Below are positions 7,473 to 15,892 of a stretch of 29,277 bases of DNA, in pieces. Every line of letters starts with the position of its first letter. Within the stretch, counting starts at the first letter, position 1. The notes beneath the pieces are model-generated. The model did not search any database and was not told the DNA's origin. It was given only the letters and a program-made list of their open reading frames with translations. The DNA is from JAADHY01 sp964428935 (GTDB lineage Bacteria > Planctomycetota > Planctomycetia > Planctomycetales > Planctomycetaceae), in the NCBI GenBank assembly GCA_964428935.1, contig CAYSAG010000027.1:1-29277 (forward strand), read 5' to 3'. Position numbers and translations under genes: made by a program.

Positions 7473-8699
7473 ATGACTGACAGCAGAGTCGAGCGAATGG
7501 TTTCGCTGGACGGATTGGTCGAACGGGCGGTCCGACTGTTTGAAGCCCACTACGGACGAACGCCTCGCTGGGTTGCGGCGGCGCCCGGACGAGTCAACCT
7601 AATCGGCGAGCACACCGACTACAACGAGGGCTTCGTTCTGCCAATGGCCATTGAGCGGTACACGGTGCTGGCCGCGGACCGGCCCGTGGCTGACGAGCCA
7701 GCGGCCGAGCGACCGGCCGTCCGGTTGGTCAGCGACGCGGTCGACGGCTCGGTCGTGTTCGAGGTGCAGGGCGGTGACGTTCCGAAAGGCCCGAAGGGAG
7801 ACTGGAGCAATTACGTTCGAGGCGTGGTGGCTGGCTTCGTGGAGCGTGGAGTTTCGCCCGGAGCCTTGGACGTGGCTGTTGTGTCCAGCGTGCCGTTGGG
7901 CGGCGGCCTGTCCAGCAGCGCGGCGTTGGAAGTCGCCGCCGCGACGTTGTTGGAGGCCGTCACCGGCGCGTCGCTGGCTCCGCTGGAAAAGGCCTTGCTG
8001 TGTCAACAGGCCGAGCACTCGTACGCAGGTGTGCCGTGCGGAATCATGGACCAGTTCACGGCCGTGTTCGGTCAGCCCGAGCACTTGTTGTTAATCGACT
8101 GCCGGACGAACGAGGCCACCCCGGTGCCGCTTTCCGACCCGGGCGTTACGGTGCTCATTGTCAACAGCAACGTGAAGCACGAGCTGACGGGCGGCGAGTA
8201 CGCTCAGCGGCGAGCTCAGTGCGAGTCGGCCGCTCGCGTGCTCGGCGTTCGGGCCCTGCGGGACGCGACGTTGGACCAGCTGGAGGCGGCTCGCGACCGG
8301 TTGAGCGAAGTCGAGTTCCGGCGTGCTCGACATGTCATTACCGAAAACCAGAGGACGTTGGCCGCCGCCGACGCACTCCGCCGCGGCGACTGGTCAGAAG
8401 TCGGGCGGCTCATGTACGCCAGCCACGAGTCCCTGCGGAACGACTACGAAGTCAGCTGCGACGAATTGGACTTGCTGGTGCAGACGGCTCAAGACATCGG
8501 TCCGGACGGCGGCGTGTTGGGCTCGCGAATGACCGGCGGCGGTTTCGGTGGCTGCACGGTGACGCTGGTCCGGACGGAGCGTGTGGCCGAGGTGGCCGAG
8601 CGAATTGCCGAAACGTACCAGCGGGAGCGGGGAATCGAACCGACGGCGTTCGCGTCTCGGCCGGCTCGCGGTGCTCACGTCGTGCGGACCGAGGCTTGA
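7473..8699 (+). CDS. galK: Galactokinase
   Basis: A 408-residue GHMP-family kinase that phosphorylates galactose to galactose-1-phosphate with ATP in the Leloir pathway. Visible are the galactokinase signature GRVNLIGEHTDYNEGFVLP (residues 39-57, with Arg40, Glu46 and Asp49 for sugar binding), the ATP loop VPLGGGLSSSAALE (140-153), the catalytic-base region PCGIMDQF (Asp193) and the C-terminal GHMP motif RMTGGGFGGCTV. The length is normal for the family, about 380-420. The ATG at 7473 begins about 30 residues before the signature; the ribosome-binding site GGCGAG is moderate. No galT or galE is adjacent. It is divergent from the XylR-like regulator, which could control it. That link is inference from position only. 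Confidence 0.95.
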   Translation: MTDSRVERMVSLDGLVERAVRLFEAHYGRTPRWVAAAPGRVNLIGEHTDYNEGFVLPMAIERYTVLAADRPVADEPAAERPAVRLVSDAVDGSVVFEVQGGDVPKGPKGDWSNYVRGVVAGFVERGVSPGALDVAVVSSVPLGGGLSSSAALEVAAATLLEAVTGASLAPLEKALLCQQAEHSYAGVPCGIMDQFTAVFGQPEHLLLIDCRTNEATPVPLSDPGVTVLIVNSNVKHELTGGEYAQRRAQCESAARVLGVRALRDATLDQLEAARDRLSEVEFRRARHVITENQRTLAAADALRRGDWSEVGRLMYASHESLRNDYEVSCDELDLLVQTAQDIGPDGGVLGSRMTGGGFGGCTVTLVRTERVAEVAERIAETYQRERGIEPTAFASRPARGAHVVRTEA

Positions 8700-8718
8700 G
8701 CGAGCGGCGGCCTGGCGA

Positions 8719-8747
8719 GAGCGGGTCCGCCCACCGTCCGCCCGCTC
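8719..8747. repeat. Weak inverted repeat between convergent galK and phosphatase genes
   Basis: GAGCGGG (8719-8725) and CCCGCTC (8741-8747) can form a 7-bp stem with a 15-nt loop in the 123-bp convergent gap. There is no T-run, so calling it a terminator would be a guess. Confidence 0.25.
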
Positions 8748-8822
8748 CGTGCCTCGGCGGTGCCCTCTGCCTGCGGGCCGTCGGCTCGGTGGTTTTCCTT
8801 GCCCCACAGTCCGGCTCAGCCG

Positions 8823-10211
8823 TTACTCCAGCACCTCTTCCAGCACGCGCCCGTCGGCGTGGAAGTCTTTCAGCCCGAGCAGCCGGGCAATGGTGGGAGC
8901 GACGTCGAGCGACGAGACCACGCCCAGTCGAACGCCCGACCGCACGCCGGCTCCAGCTGCAACGAACACCGCGTGCATCCAAGGTCGGTCGGGAAGGTGC
9001 CCGTGGGCTCCGCGTGTCGAGTCGAGACGGACAACCGGCTCCCCGCCCAGCGAGTCGCTGAAGCTGTAGCCGGGACGAGCCGAAAGCATGAGGTCCGGCT
9101 GCTGCGGGTTCGACTCCGGGTCCGGCAGCCCGTAGCGTCGGAATTGCTCGGGTCCGAGCACTGCCTCGACGCCCTCCAGCCTCGCCAGCTGTTTCCGCAG
9201 CGTTTGCAAGGCCGCCGCGCGGTCCGAGCGGTCGAACAGGTAGACGCCGGCGGAACCGCCCGAGCTGTGGCACCACGCGCGCCGCTCGACCACCTGACCG
9301 CGCGAATCCACTCGAACCCAACCGTTGCGCGCCAGCACGACGTTGGGGCGAATTTGACGGTCGTACGGCGCAAAGCCGTGGTCGGAGACCACGAACAGCG
9401 CGTAGCGTCCGGCCAACGGAGGCTGTTGCAGGGCCGACCAAATGTCGCGAATGCGGTCGTCGGTCAAGCTGGCCGCCCAGCGAGCTTCGTCGCTGTCCGG
9501 TCCGTAGCCGTGACCGAACGCGTCGGGTGTGACGAAGTGAACCAGCAGCAGGTTCAGTTGGTGTCGCCGGAGCAAGTGAACGGCCACCTCGGCGTAGAGC
9601 TTGTCTCGAATCCACGCGTAGTCCTTGCGCCAGCCCCACTCCCCCAAGCGTCGAATCGACAGCCCGGCCCGTTCCAGCTCGTCGACCAGCCTGGGCGTGG
9701 TGTACTGCAGGTGAATTTCGGGCCGGTTGGAGTCGGGAATGACCCAGTCCAGCGTGCGGGCCCCGACGCACGCCGGCCAAATGACGGCGCCGGTTCGCAG
9801 TCCGTGTTGGTGAGCGACGTCGTAAAGCGTGGGCACGTGCACGCACTGGTCCTTGGTCAGCTCGGGGTCGCCCACGTACGTCACCTTCCGACCGGTTCGC
9901 CGGTCGAGCACGCTGTTTCCAATGACGCCGTGGCGAGCCGGAACCGCTCCCGTGACCAACGACACGTGCGACGGCCACGTGACGCTGGGAAACACCGTCT
10001 GCAAGCCCTCGGCGACGACACCCGTCCGAGCCAACTGCCGCAAAGTGGGCAAACGCACGCGGGCGTCTTTCAAGTAACGAGCCGGAAGACCGTCGACGCT
10101 AACCAACACCACTCCGGCCGGCTTAGCTGCTTCTAACCGCCCGACCGTTCCAACGCCGGACCCCACCAGCGTAACCAGTACGACTGCCAGGAAACGACGA
10201 CGCCTTTGCAT
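8823..10211 (-). CDS. Type I phosphodiesterase / nucleotide pyrophosphatase (alkaline phosphatase superfamily), exported
   Basis: A 462-residue protein. Residues 1-28 are a signal peptide: six-residue basic start MQRRRR, hydrophobic VVLVTLVGSGV, and a probable cleavage site near LEAAK. The mature part has the two-metal site of the alkaline phosphatase superfamily: Asp40 (VLVSVDGLP), nucleophile Thr78 (FPSVTWPSHVSLVTG), Asp230 and His234 (TPDAFGHGYG), Asp277 and His278 (VVSDHGF) and a late His in RGAHGHLPD. This set fits the NPP-like phosphodiesterases, which cleave nucleotide or lipid phosphodiesters outside the cytoplasm. The substrate cannot be read from the sequence. The ATG at 10211 is chosen because it gives the signal peptide directly. 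A possible promoter lies at 10332-10359. It is convergent with galK. Confidence 0.9.
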   Translation of the reverse strand: MQRRRRFLAVVLVTLVGSGVGTVGRLEAAKPAGVVLVSVDGLPARYLKDARVRLPTLRQLARTGVVAEGLQTVFPSVTWPSHVSLVTGAVPARHGVIGNSVLDRRTGRKVTYVGDPELTKDQCVHVPTLYDVAHQHGLRTGAVIWPACVGARTLDWVIPDSNRPEIHLQYTTPRLVDELERAGLSIRRLGEWGWRKDYAWIRDKLYAEVAVHLLRRHQLNLLLVHFVTPDAFGHGYGPDSDEARWAASLTDDRIRDIWSALQQPPLAGRYALFVVSDHGFAPYDRQIRPNVVLARNGWVRVDSRGQVVERRAWCHSSGGSAGVYLFDRSDRAAALQTLRKQLARLEGVEAVLGPEQFRRYGLPDPESNPQQPDLMLSARPGYSFSDSLGGEPVVRLDSTRGAHGHLPDRPWMHAVFVAAGAGVRSGVRLGVVSSLDVAPTIARLLGLKDFHADGRVLEEVLE

Positions 10212-10678
10212 GGCCGACACTCCTCGCAAACTGTCAACGTTCCGCTGGCTCGGAGCAGCAGACTTCGCCTGCTCGGACAAACTGCCCCGCCTGACTGCCC
10301 GAACGAACCGGGCCTTTCCAGTGCCGAGCCCAGAGTAAACAAGTCGACGCCGGGAGCAAAGCGAAGGTGCGAGTCGAGCGGCCCGCGCTCGTCGGCGGCC
10401 TCGCGAGCGGACGAGCACAAGACGTCCGTCCCGCGCCGGCTCGCCCGCTTCGGCCCGCGACTGCTTGAAGACTCGCCGCGGCTCGCGCGTCGCCACGCCG
10501 CTCCACGCCCGTGTGGCCGTAGTTTCGTTTGTCCCGCCGCTCGGTTCACCCTGCGCCCGACGAAAGCTCTAATGGAACGGTGCACCGAGCCGTGCGGCGG
10601 GAGGTCTCGCTGAGACCGTCGAGTGAGTTCGCTCGGTCCTTTCCGTCGCACGCGGGTCCAAGGCGGGAGGAACCAGAC
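10212..10678. other. Divergent gap between the phosphatase and Nudix genes
   Basis: A 467-bp gap without a supported ORF. A weak minus-strand promoter, TTGCTC-16 bp-TACTCT, is visible at 10332-10359. The Nudix ribosome-binding site GGGAGGA lies at its right end. Confidence 0.4.
10332..10359 (-). promoter_or_regulatory. Candidate promoter of the exported phosphatase
   Basis: On the minus strand TTGCTC and TACTCT are spaced by 16 bp, about 120 nt before the start codon. The match to consensus is partial. Confidence 0.27.
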
Positions 10679-11185
10679 ATGAAACAGTCGGCGGGAACGT
10701 TGCTTTACCGGCGGGGACGGCGCGGGCTGGAGGTGCTGCTGGTTCACCCGTCTGGCAACTACAACCGACGGGCGCCGTGGAGCATTCCGAAGGGCGAGTG
10801 CTCGGAGGACGAAGACCTGGAGCAGACGGCTCGGCGCGAAACCGTCGAAGAGACGGGCGTCGAGCCGGGTGAGCTGACGCCGTTGGGCGAGGTCGTGTAC
10901 GCGAGTCGGCGGAAGCGGGTTCACTGTTTCGCCGGGCCGGCTCCAGCCAACGCGGAGCCACGCTGCGCGTCGTGGGAGGTGGACCGGGCCGAGTTTGTTC
11001 CGCTCGAGCAGGCCAAACAGCTCGTTCACCCCGCTCAGCGGGAGTTCCTGGAGCGGTTGGAGCAGCGACTGGCCGAGGAGGAAGCGGGCTCGACGCGAAG
11101 GCCGTCGACAGAGGAGGGGAGCTCAACCACGTCGGCCGAGACGCCCGACCAGCCGCCACAGCGCCGTGGCCGTCGTCGGAAGTGA
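10679..11185 (+). CDS. Nudix hydrolase (COG4119-like)
   Basis: A 168-residue protein opening with MKQSAGTLLYRRGRRGLEVL, as in the COG4119 group of Nudix proteins. The Nudix box GX5EX7REUXEEXGU is present at residues 39-61 (from GECSEDEDLEQ to ETVEETGV). Nudix enzymes hydrolyse a nucleoside diphosphate linked to another group, with magnesium held by the box glutamates. The exact substrate is not predictable here. About 30 C-terminal residues after the fold are Ser/Thr/Pro-rich and end in RRGRRRK, probably disordered and able to bind nucleic acid or membrane. The ATG has a strong GGGAGGA ribosome-binding site. The gene stands alone, followed by a 494-bp gap. Confidence 0.88.
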   Translation: MKQSAGTLLYRRGRRGLEVLLVHPSGNYNRRAPWSIPKGECSEDEDLEQTARRETVEETGVEPGELTPLGEVVYASRRKRVHCFAGPAPANAEPRCASWEVDRAEFVPLEQAKQLVHPAQREFLERLEQRLAEEEAGSTRRPSTEEGSSTTSAETPDQPPQRRGRRRK

Positions 11186-11679
11186 ACGCTCTGCCCGCCC
11201 CGGCCGCTCGCCCCCAGCGCCGTCGACAACGCGTCGGCGGCCAGCGCGCCGAGCGTCTTGCGGTTTGGGCTCGTTGCCGCGGCAAGACTCGGCTGGCCGG
11301 AACCGGCCCGACGCACACAGCGGGCCGCACGTGGCTCCACGGACGCGGCCTCGTCCGCTCGACGCCGCCCGGTCGAACAAGGTGGAAGCGGCTCCAGGGC
11401 TGTGCTAAGCTACGGGCCACGACGTGGGCCGCCGAAAAAGACGGCTCGTCCAGCGACGCGTGCAGTGTCGGTGTGCGCGGTCTGCTCGACGGGCCGCTCG
11501 GCACGTCGCACGGCGAAAGTTCCTTCTCCAGCTCGCCGGCGCTGAACGGAGACCCCAAAAGGCGGTCGGCGGGCGTCCCGGCACGAGCTTGCTCGGGCAA
11601 GCGGGACAACCGAGAAGGTGAGTGCCTTGCCACAGCCTCTGGTTGGTCAAGCCGTTTGACGGAGGAAAGAGCGACACCC
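11186..11679. other. Intergenic gap upstream of the PH-domain gene
   Basis: A 494-bp gap in which I see no gene. A GTGCTAAGCT element near 11403-11411 could be a -10 region but has no convincing -35. GGAGGA at 11661-11666 is the likely ribosome-binding site of the next gene. Confidence 0.4.
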
Positions 11680-12249
11680 ATGGCCACAAACGTCCAAGAG
11701 CAAACGCCGGAAGTGCAGCCGGAACAGACGCCGGACGAGGGCGAATTGCTGTTGGTTCGGTACCCGTCGGTTGCCAGCAACGTCGTGTGTCGGGCGTTGG
11801 GCGTTTTGTACGAGCTGTTTCCGGTTCCGAAGGTTGGCGGAGTCAAGCTGTCGCACTTGCTTTTCCCACTGCCCACGTCGCCCATTCCGGCCGTCGTGTA
11901 CTTTTGGCTGAAGGTCTTCGGCGACAAGTACGTGCTGACCACCAAAATGCTCCAGCGGCGCAAGGCGTTGACGGGCCGTCTGGTGAAGCAAGTACCTTTG
12001 GAAGACGTGGCCGACGTGCAGGTGTCGCAAAGCCGAGGACAAGTCTTCTACCGCGCCGGCGACTTGACCGTACTGGGCCCGGACGGACAGGTGCTGCTGA
12101 AACTGGAAGGCGTTCCGCGGCCGGACATTTTCCGACACAACATTCTGGAAGCCCGCGACTCGTTGAGGCACGTCCAGCAAGCGCTGCAAACCATTCGCTC
12201 ACGCCGAAAGCCCGAGGAACAAGCGGCCGCTCAGACGTCGAAGACCTAG
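11680..12249 (+). CDS. PH domain-containing membrane-associated protein
   Basis: A 189-residue protein. The first 25 residues are acidic and Gln/Pro-rich. Residues 60-90 carry a hydrophobic stretch (HLLFPLPTSPIPAVVYFWLK) that probably inserts in or lies against the membrane. Residues 88-150 read like the bacterial PH/DUF304 fold: DKYVLTTKMLQRRKALTGRL, then VPLEDVADVQVSQSRGQVFY, then GDLTVLGPDGQVLLKLEGV, then a helix. In related YdbT/YvbH-type proteins this pattern (a 'Y.lT...l..r.G...r....vpl..I..V' run) is typical. The C-terminus is a charged helix rich in Arg, Lys, Gln and Ala. The function is unknown. The ATG at 11680 follows GGAGGA by 13 bases, a rather wide spacing. It is convergent with the next gene. 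Confidence 0.75.
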   Translation: MATNVQEQTPEVQPEQTPDEGELLLVRYPSVASNVVCRALGVLYELFPVPKVGGVKLSHLLFPLPTSPIPAVVYFWLKVFGDKYVLTTKMLQRRKALTGRLVKQVPLEDVADVQVSQSRGQVFYRAGDLTVLGPDGQVLLKLEGVPRPDIFRHNILEARDSLRHVQQALQTIRSRRKPEEQAAAQTSKT

Positions 12250-12448
12250 ACGGCGTTCCGGTGGCCAGTTCGAAGGAAGTCGAAGGACCACGCGGAAGGA
12301 AGACCGGAAGGCCACACTGCGTCGTGGCTGCTTTCCGTCGGGCCAGCGGCCGACGGGACAGACCACGTCCCACAAAGCACGGACGGGTCTGGAAACAGGT
12401 CCTTCACGGAGCCCGCCCCGAAGCCGCCTCAGCGTCTCAGACACCGGC

Positions 12449-13129
12449 TCAAACGTCAATGCCCAGCCGGTACTGCAGCTCGCAGAACTTCTGGTAGTAC
12501 TCTTCGCTGGACGAGTGCACGTGCTCCGCTTCGGTAATGAAGCGAATGTCCTCGCGGCACTCGACGCCGTGTCGCTGCAGAATCTCTTCGAACGGCTCCA
12601 GCTCGTGGCCGTACACAATCAGCAGCTTGTGCTCGTCGAACTGCACTTCGAGCGGAATGTGGGGGTTGAGCACGGCAATGCCCGTGCAGCCGTCGTTGAG
12701 CAGCAAGTCTTCGTACTCACACAGAACGCTCTTCAGCACGGGCAGGTCAATGTTCTCGCGGTAGAGGTCGTCGTGTCGGCCGGTCTGGGAGTCGTGACTG
12801 GTTTCCAAGACCACGTCGACTTCCATGCCCAACGGGTCGAGCAAGTCGAAGAACAAGTCGAAAAGAATTTCTCGCGACGCGCTGGCCATGAGCACGGGAA
12901 TTTGCATGCCCGACCGCTCGTCGCGGAACCGGTCGTGACGGTACCCGGTGGTAGGCACGACCTGCAGGTCGTACGAGGGGCGCACGGCGTCGGTCAACCA
13001 GAAGTCGCCGTAGCGGGCAATGTTCAGGTGTGTTTCCAGTTGCTCCTCGGTCAAGTTGTCGAAGCTACTGCGAGCCGGAGTCGGCTGGTCTCGAAAAGTG
13101 CTCTTGATGATTCGCTTGATGAAACCCAT
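12449..13129 (-). CDS. Conserved-looking protein of unknown function
   Basis: A 226-residue soluble protein starting MGFIKRIIKSTFRDQPTPAR. I do not recognise a named domain. The sequence has ordinary, well-mixed composition, unlike the chance frames around it, and is acidic (GMEVDVVLETSHDSQTGRHD, VHSSSEEYYQKFCELQYRLG), with clear alternating strands and helices. Part of it (VLNPHIPLEVQFDEHKLLIV) resembles a beta-alpha-beta core. No signal peptide or membrane segment is visible. The ATG is preceded by GAGGCGAGTGGAA, a reasonable ribosome-binding site. Downstream it meets the PH-domain gene tail to tail across 199 bp; upstream is a 501-bp gap, so it is probably a single-gene unit. I am confident it is a real gene but cannot propose a role. 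Confidence 0.8.
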   Translation of the reverse strand: MGFIKRIIKSTFRDQPTPARSSFDNLTEEQLETHLNIARYGDFWLTDAVRPSYDLQVVPTTGYRHDRFRDERSGMQIPVLMASASREILFDLFFDLLDPLGMEVDVVLETSHDSQTGRHDDLYRENIDLPVLKSVLCEYEDLLLNDGCTGIAVLNPHIPLEVQFDEHKLLIVYGHELEPFEEILQRHGVECREDIRFITEAEHVHSSSEEYYQKFCELQYRLGIDV

Positions 13130-13630
13130 TTCCACTCGCCTCGATTCGCTCCCGCATGGACGGCGACTGGGCCGCCCGTTTGACGCCGGTTCCGTTCCCG
13201 CTGCGCCGCCGTTGAGAAGCCGGCCAGCCTTGGCGGCGGAGCTTGTCTTCCTGCACGGCCTGGGCCGACCGCGCCGTCGGTCGACGGCCGCCCCCTCGGC
13301 TTTCTGTCGCCTGCTTGCAACAACAGAAAAGACAGGACTTCGACGCGGCTCTTTCGACAGAGGAACCGCAAGTTCGCCGTGGCGAACGGCCTCGGCACGC
13401 AACTCTAGCATGCAAACTCCGACCACCACCGGCGTTTGCCTCGAAAATTTTTCGTTCCGGCGAGAGCCCCTTCCGCAGCGCTCGGCCGGACAAAATGGAC
13501 GCGCCGCCGCAAGAATTGCCGACCGCGAAACGGGGGCAGGCAAGACGCGAGCCGGACAGCGAAAACGGTTTTGCAAGCGGAGCGGTTTGGGGCGGTCGGA
13601 GGGCTCAGAAAGACGGTGTCGAGACGCGAC
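13130..13630. other. Intergenic gap between the unknown protein and mutY
   Basis: A 501-bp gap between two minus-strand genes. The frames in it are Arg/Ala/Pro-rich and show no family resemblance. I find no clear promoter or terminator. Confidence 0.4.
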
Positions 13631-14902
13631 TCACCGCACCAGCTTTAGCACGCGGCGAGCGGGCGTCGGCAAAGCCAGCCCCGCCAAACCGTCCAGCGGC
13701 ACCCAGCGAAGGCTGTCCGGAGTGTGCGGTTCGCGCCGGCCCGCCGACTCGCCGACCGCGGCTCGCAACGCCACCCGAACGACTCGGTGTCGAGTCACCG
13801 TGTAGCGAACCGCGCCCAACAGGGTGTCGGCTTTGACGGTGGTGCCGAGCGTGTCGGAGAGGCGGGTCGAGACGAATTCCAAGAAGTGCGAAGAGGGTGC
13901 AAGAGGGACACCAGCGTCACCGGCCGACCAGTCGGCGTCCGGAAAGAGCGCTCGCTGGCCGCCGCCGGCACGGCCGAAAGGACGCCGCCCGGAACCGCGG
14001 GCTCTGGCCCGCCGGCGTCGGGCACCCTGGTCGTGCAAGCGAACAGCCTCCTCGACCAGAACGTCCTGTTGGAGCCGAACCGTCGGCAGGTCCCACAGGC
14101 CGCTCCACCACTGACCGGGCTGGCGACGAACCAGCAGGACGCGTCCGGCCTCCACCGCCACCACACACGCCTCGAACAGCTCGACCCGCTCGTCCTTCCT
14201 CCCAGGCGGCGGAATGCTGTGCTGAAGCCCCTGCTGAAAGGCCAAACAACAGCTCTGCACGGGACACTTCGGACAAGCCGGCGCCTTGGGCGTGCACACG
14301 GTGGCTCCCAGGTCCATGAGCGCCTGGTTGAAATTCGCCACGGAGCGAGCCGGCACCAGCCACTCGGCGAACTGCCACAGGGCTTTCCTGGACGACGCGG
14401 CTTGCAGCGGCTGGCGAAGAGCGAGCAGACGGGCGTAAAGCCGCTGCGTGTTCGCTTCCAGAATGGCCGTTGGCTGGTCGAAGGCCAAAGAGAGAATGGC
14501 AGCAGCCGTGTAACGACCGACCCCCGGCAGAGCCTGCCAGCCGGCCAGCGTCTTGGGAAGTCGGCCGCCCAATTGCTCCACGACCGTTCGAGCCGCTCGG
14601 TGCAGGTTCCGAGCTCGGCGGTAGTAGCCCAGGCCCTGCCAGTAGCGAAGCACTTCCGCCTCGTCGGCGGCCGCCAAAGCCTGCACCGTCGGAAAGCGCC
14701 GGACGAACCGTTCGAAGTACGGGCCGACCGCCTCGACCGTCGTCTGCTGCAGCATGACTTCGCTGACCCACACCTTGAACGGGTCGCGGTCTCGCCGCCA
14801 GGGCAAGTCGCGAGCGTTCTTCCGAAACCAGCGACGAACAGCTTGCGTGAACCGCCGCCGCCAGTCTTCGTCGAAAGGACAGGGGAGTGAGCCGGCAGAC
14901 AC
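13631..14902 (-). CDS. mutY: A/G-specific adenine glycosylase MutY, with Glu at the catalytic Asp position
   Basis: A 423-residue base-excision repair enzyme that removes adenine paired with 8-oxoguanine. In order: Glu48 in VWVSEVMLQQTT (the general acid, E. coli Glu37), helix-hairpin-helix LPGVGRYTAAAI (125-136), the iron-sulfur cluster C-X6-C-X2-C-X5-C (Cys203, 210, 213, 219), and a C-terminal Nudix-like lesion-recognition domain from about residue 240 (FEACVVAVEAGRVLLVRRQP; GLWDLPTVRL). At the site of the catalytic Asp (E. coli ILDGNVKR) the sequence is AILEANTQR, so Asp is Glu149. An Arg/Gly-rich insert splits the C-terminal domain. There is no ATG before the conserved core; GTG at 14902, with GGAAAGA upstream, is the best start, and GTG at 14950 is possible. 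Confidence 0.92.
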   Translation of the reverse strand: MSAGSLPCPFDEDWRRRFTQAVRRWFRKNARDLPWRRDRDPFKVWVSEVMLQQTTVEAVGPYFERFVRRFPTVQALAAADEAEVLRYWQGLGYYRRARNLHRAARTVVEQLGGRLPKTLAGWQALPGVGRYTAAAILSLAFDQPTAILEANTQRLYARLLALRQPLQAASSRKALWQFAEWLVPARSVANFNQALMDLGATVCTPKAPACPKCPVQSCCLAFQQGLQHSIPPPGRKDERVELFEACVVAVEAGRVLLVRRQPGQWWSGLWDLPTVRLQQDVLVEEAVRLHDQGARRRRARARGSGRRPFGRAGGGQRALFPDADWSAGDAGVPLAPSSHFLEFVSTRLSDTLGTTVKADTLLGAVRYTVTRHRVVRVALRAAVGESAGRREPHTPDSLRWVPLDGLAGLALPTPARRVLKLVR

Positions 14903-15214
14903 GGTCGACTGTCTTTCCGTGAGTGGAACGAGGCTGGCTGCCGAAGCCACGTGACGGGGCTCAGACCGAAAGGTCGAGTTTCGCAAGGGCCGAATCTTGC
15001 AGCCGCCGAACAAAGCCACACCGGCCCGCACGTGGGAGGCCGTCCATGCAAGACCGTGCCCTCGCCGCAGCAGCCAAACCGACGGTGTTCGGCCGCGGAG
15101 TCGGCGCAGTCGGTTCGCCGGCGTCCGGTGCGCCTCCAAACGTTGGCGGTGGAAGCCGCCGAGGTGCTCACCGGCCCAGCGAGAAAACCAGCCTCCAACC
15201 TCGAACAGCCTGCG

Positions 15215-15244
15215 CAAAACAAAAGTCCTTGCCAAGCAAGGACT
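15215..15244 (-). terminator. Rho-independent terminator of tRNA-Thr
   Basis: On the minus strand AGTCCTTGC-TTG-GCAAGGACT forms a perfect 9-bp stem with a 3-nt loop, followed by TTTGTTTTG. It ends the transcript 43 nt after the tRNA. This is the clearest terminator in the window. Confidence 0.88.
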
Positions 15245-15286
15245 GCACCAGCCACCGAATTGCCGTCCGAGTGCTTGAAACGCAAG

Positions 15287-15359
15287 AGCCGCCGGTGGGA
15301 CTCGAACCCACAACCTGCGCATTACGAATGCGCCGCTCTGCCGGTTGAGCTACAGCGGC
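15287..15359 (-). tRNA. tRNA-Thr (anticodon CGT)
   Basis: A 73-nt cloverleaf on the minus strand, reading codon ACG. The acceptor stem GCCGCTG/CGGCGGC pairs at all seven positions with one T-G wobble. The D arm is GCTC/GAGC, the anticodon stem GCGCA/TGCGC with loop TTCGTAA (anticodon CGT), the variable loop AGGTT and the T arm GTGGG-TTCGAGT-CCCAC. The discriminator is T, as common for bacterial tRNA-Thr. CCA is not encoded (CTTGCG follows). A strong terminator lies 43 nt downstream, and the nearest good promoter is about 170 bp upstream. Confidence 0.96.
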
Positions 15360-15532
15360 ACACAGGCTGCCGCCAGTCGACACGGTTTCGCGGAAGAGAC
15401 GAACCTCACCTCGAAGGAGGTTTGGCCCTGCACCGGCTCAGACCTTTGCCCGTCGTGGAGCCCTTTCGCCGTCTGACCGCGAAAACTCTGCAAACCTTTC
15501 CGCCTGCCGGCGGCCACTCGAGCCGGGTCAGA

Positions 15533-15561
15533 AGTTTAATCGGCGTCCGGTCGGTTGGCAA
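15533..15561 (-). promoter_or_regulatory. Candidate promoter upstream of tRNA-Thr
   Basis: On the minus strand TTGCCA and TAAACT are separated by exactly 17 bp, a good sigma70-type pair. The expected transcription start near 15526 is about 167 nt before the tRNA 5' end, so the primary transcript would carry a long leader cleaved by RNase P, or a separate small RNA lies in between. Confidence 0.5.
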
Positions 15562-15823
15562 GTGAGCGTTTTCGCCGCAGTTGCTGCGGTCCGCGGGCTG
15601 GGCCGAGCGTGCTCGCGCCGGCGGGCCGTTTCGCACTCGACCGGGCAGCCCGAGCGTGTGCTCCGCTCCGGCTACCGTCCAAGCGCAGCCTCTCCGTCGC
15701 CCGCGCGGCTCCGGCGGGCCAGCTCGCCCTCTTACGCGAGCGTCTTGTCTTACGCAACCGTCTTTTTCAGGAAAAGCCAACAAAAACTGCGGCACTTGGT
15801 CTCCACAGTCGACTCGACGCGGA

Positions 15824-15829
15824 TATACT
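15824..15829 (+). promoter_or_regulatory. Possible -10 element of the BON-domain gene
   Basis: TATACT is close to the -10 consensus and lies 64 bp before the ATG. There is no good -35 hexamer at the usual distance, so the call is weak. Confidence 0.28.
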
Positions 15830-15892
15830 GAGAACTCGCCGGCAAGAGGAGGTGTGCAATTGGAGGTGGAAGCCTGGTTCGGAGGGACGCCG

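Larger units (their letters stand above)
15360..15892. other. Divergent gap between tRNA-Thr and the BON-domain gene
   Basis: A 533-bp gap with no supported protein gene. It holds a good minus-strand promoter (15533-15561), a plus-strand -10-like TATACT (15824-15829), a small CCTC-CTTC-GAGG hairpin in the tRNA leader at about 15409-15420, and two Shine-Dalgarno-like sites before the BON gene. Confidence 0.45.

Noticed and set aside
6543..7550. Upstream extension of the XylR reading frame by about 335 codons
   Set aside because: The conserved domain starts at the ATG at 6542 and a good promoter lies inside the extension.
12250..12448. GTGGCC/GGCCAC inverted repeat in the convergent gap after the PH-domain gene
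   Set aside because: The arms are over 40 bases apart and only 6 bp, with no T-run; likely chance in GC-rich DNA.
13795..15285. Second long minus-strand frame overlapping mutY
   Set aside because: Cys/Arg/Ser-rich composition in a shifted frame; the MutY frame explains the region.
14903..15322. Upstream extension of MutY into the tRNA gene
   Set aside because: It would read through a terminator and a tRNA; the family core begins after the GTG at 14902.
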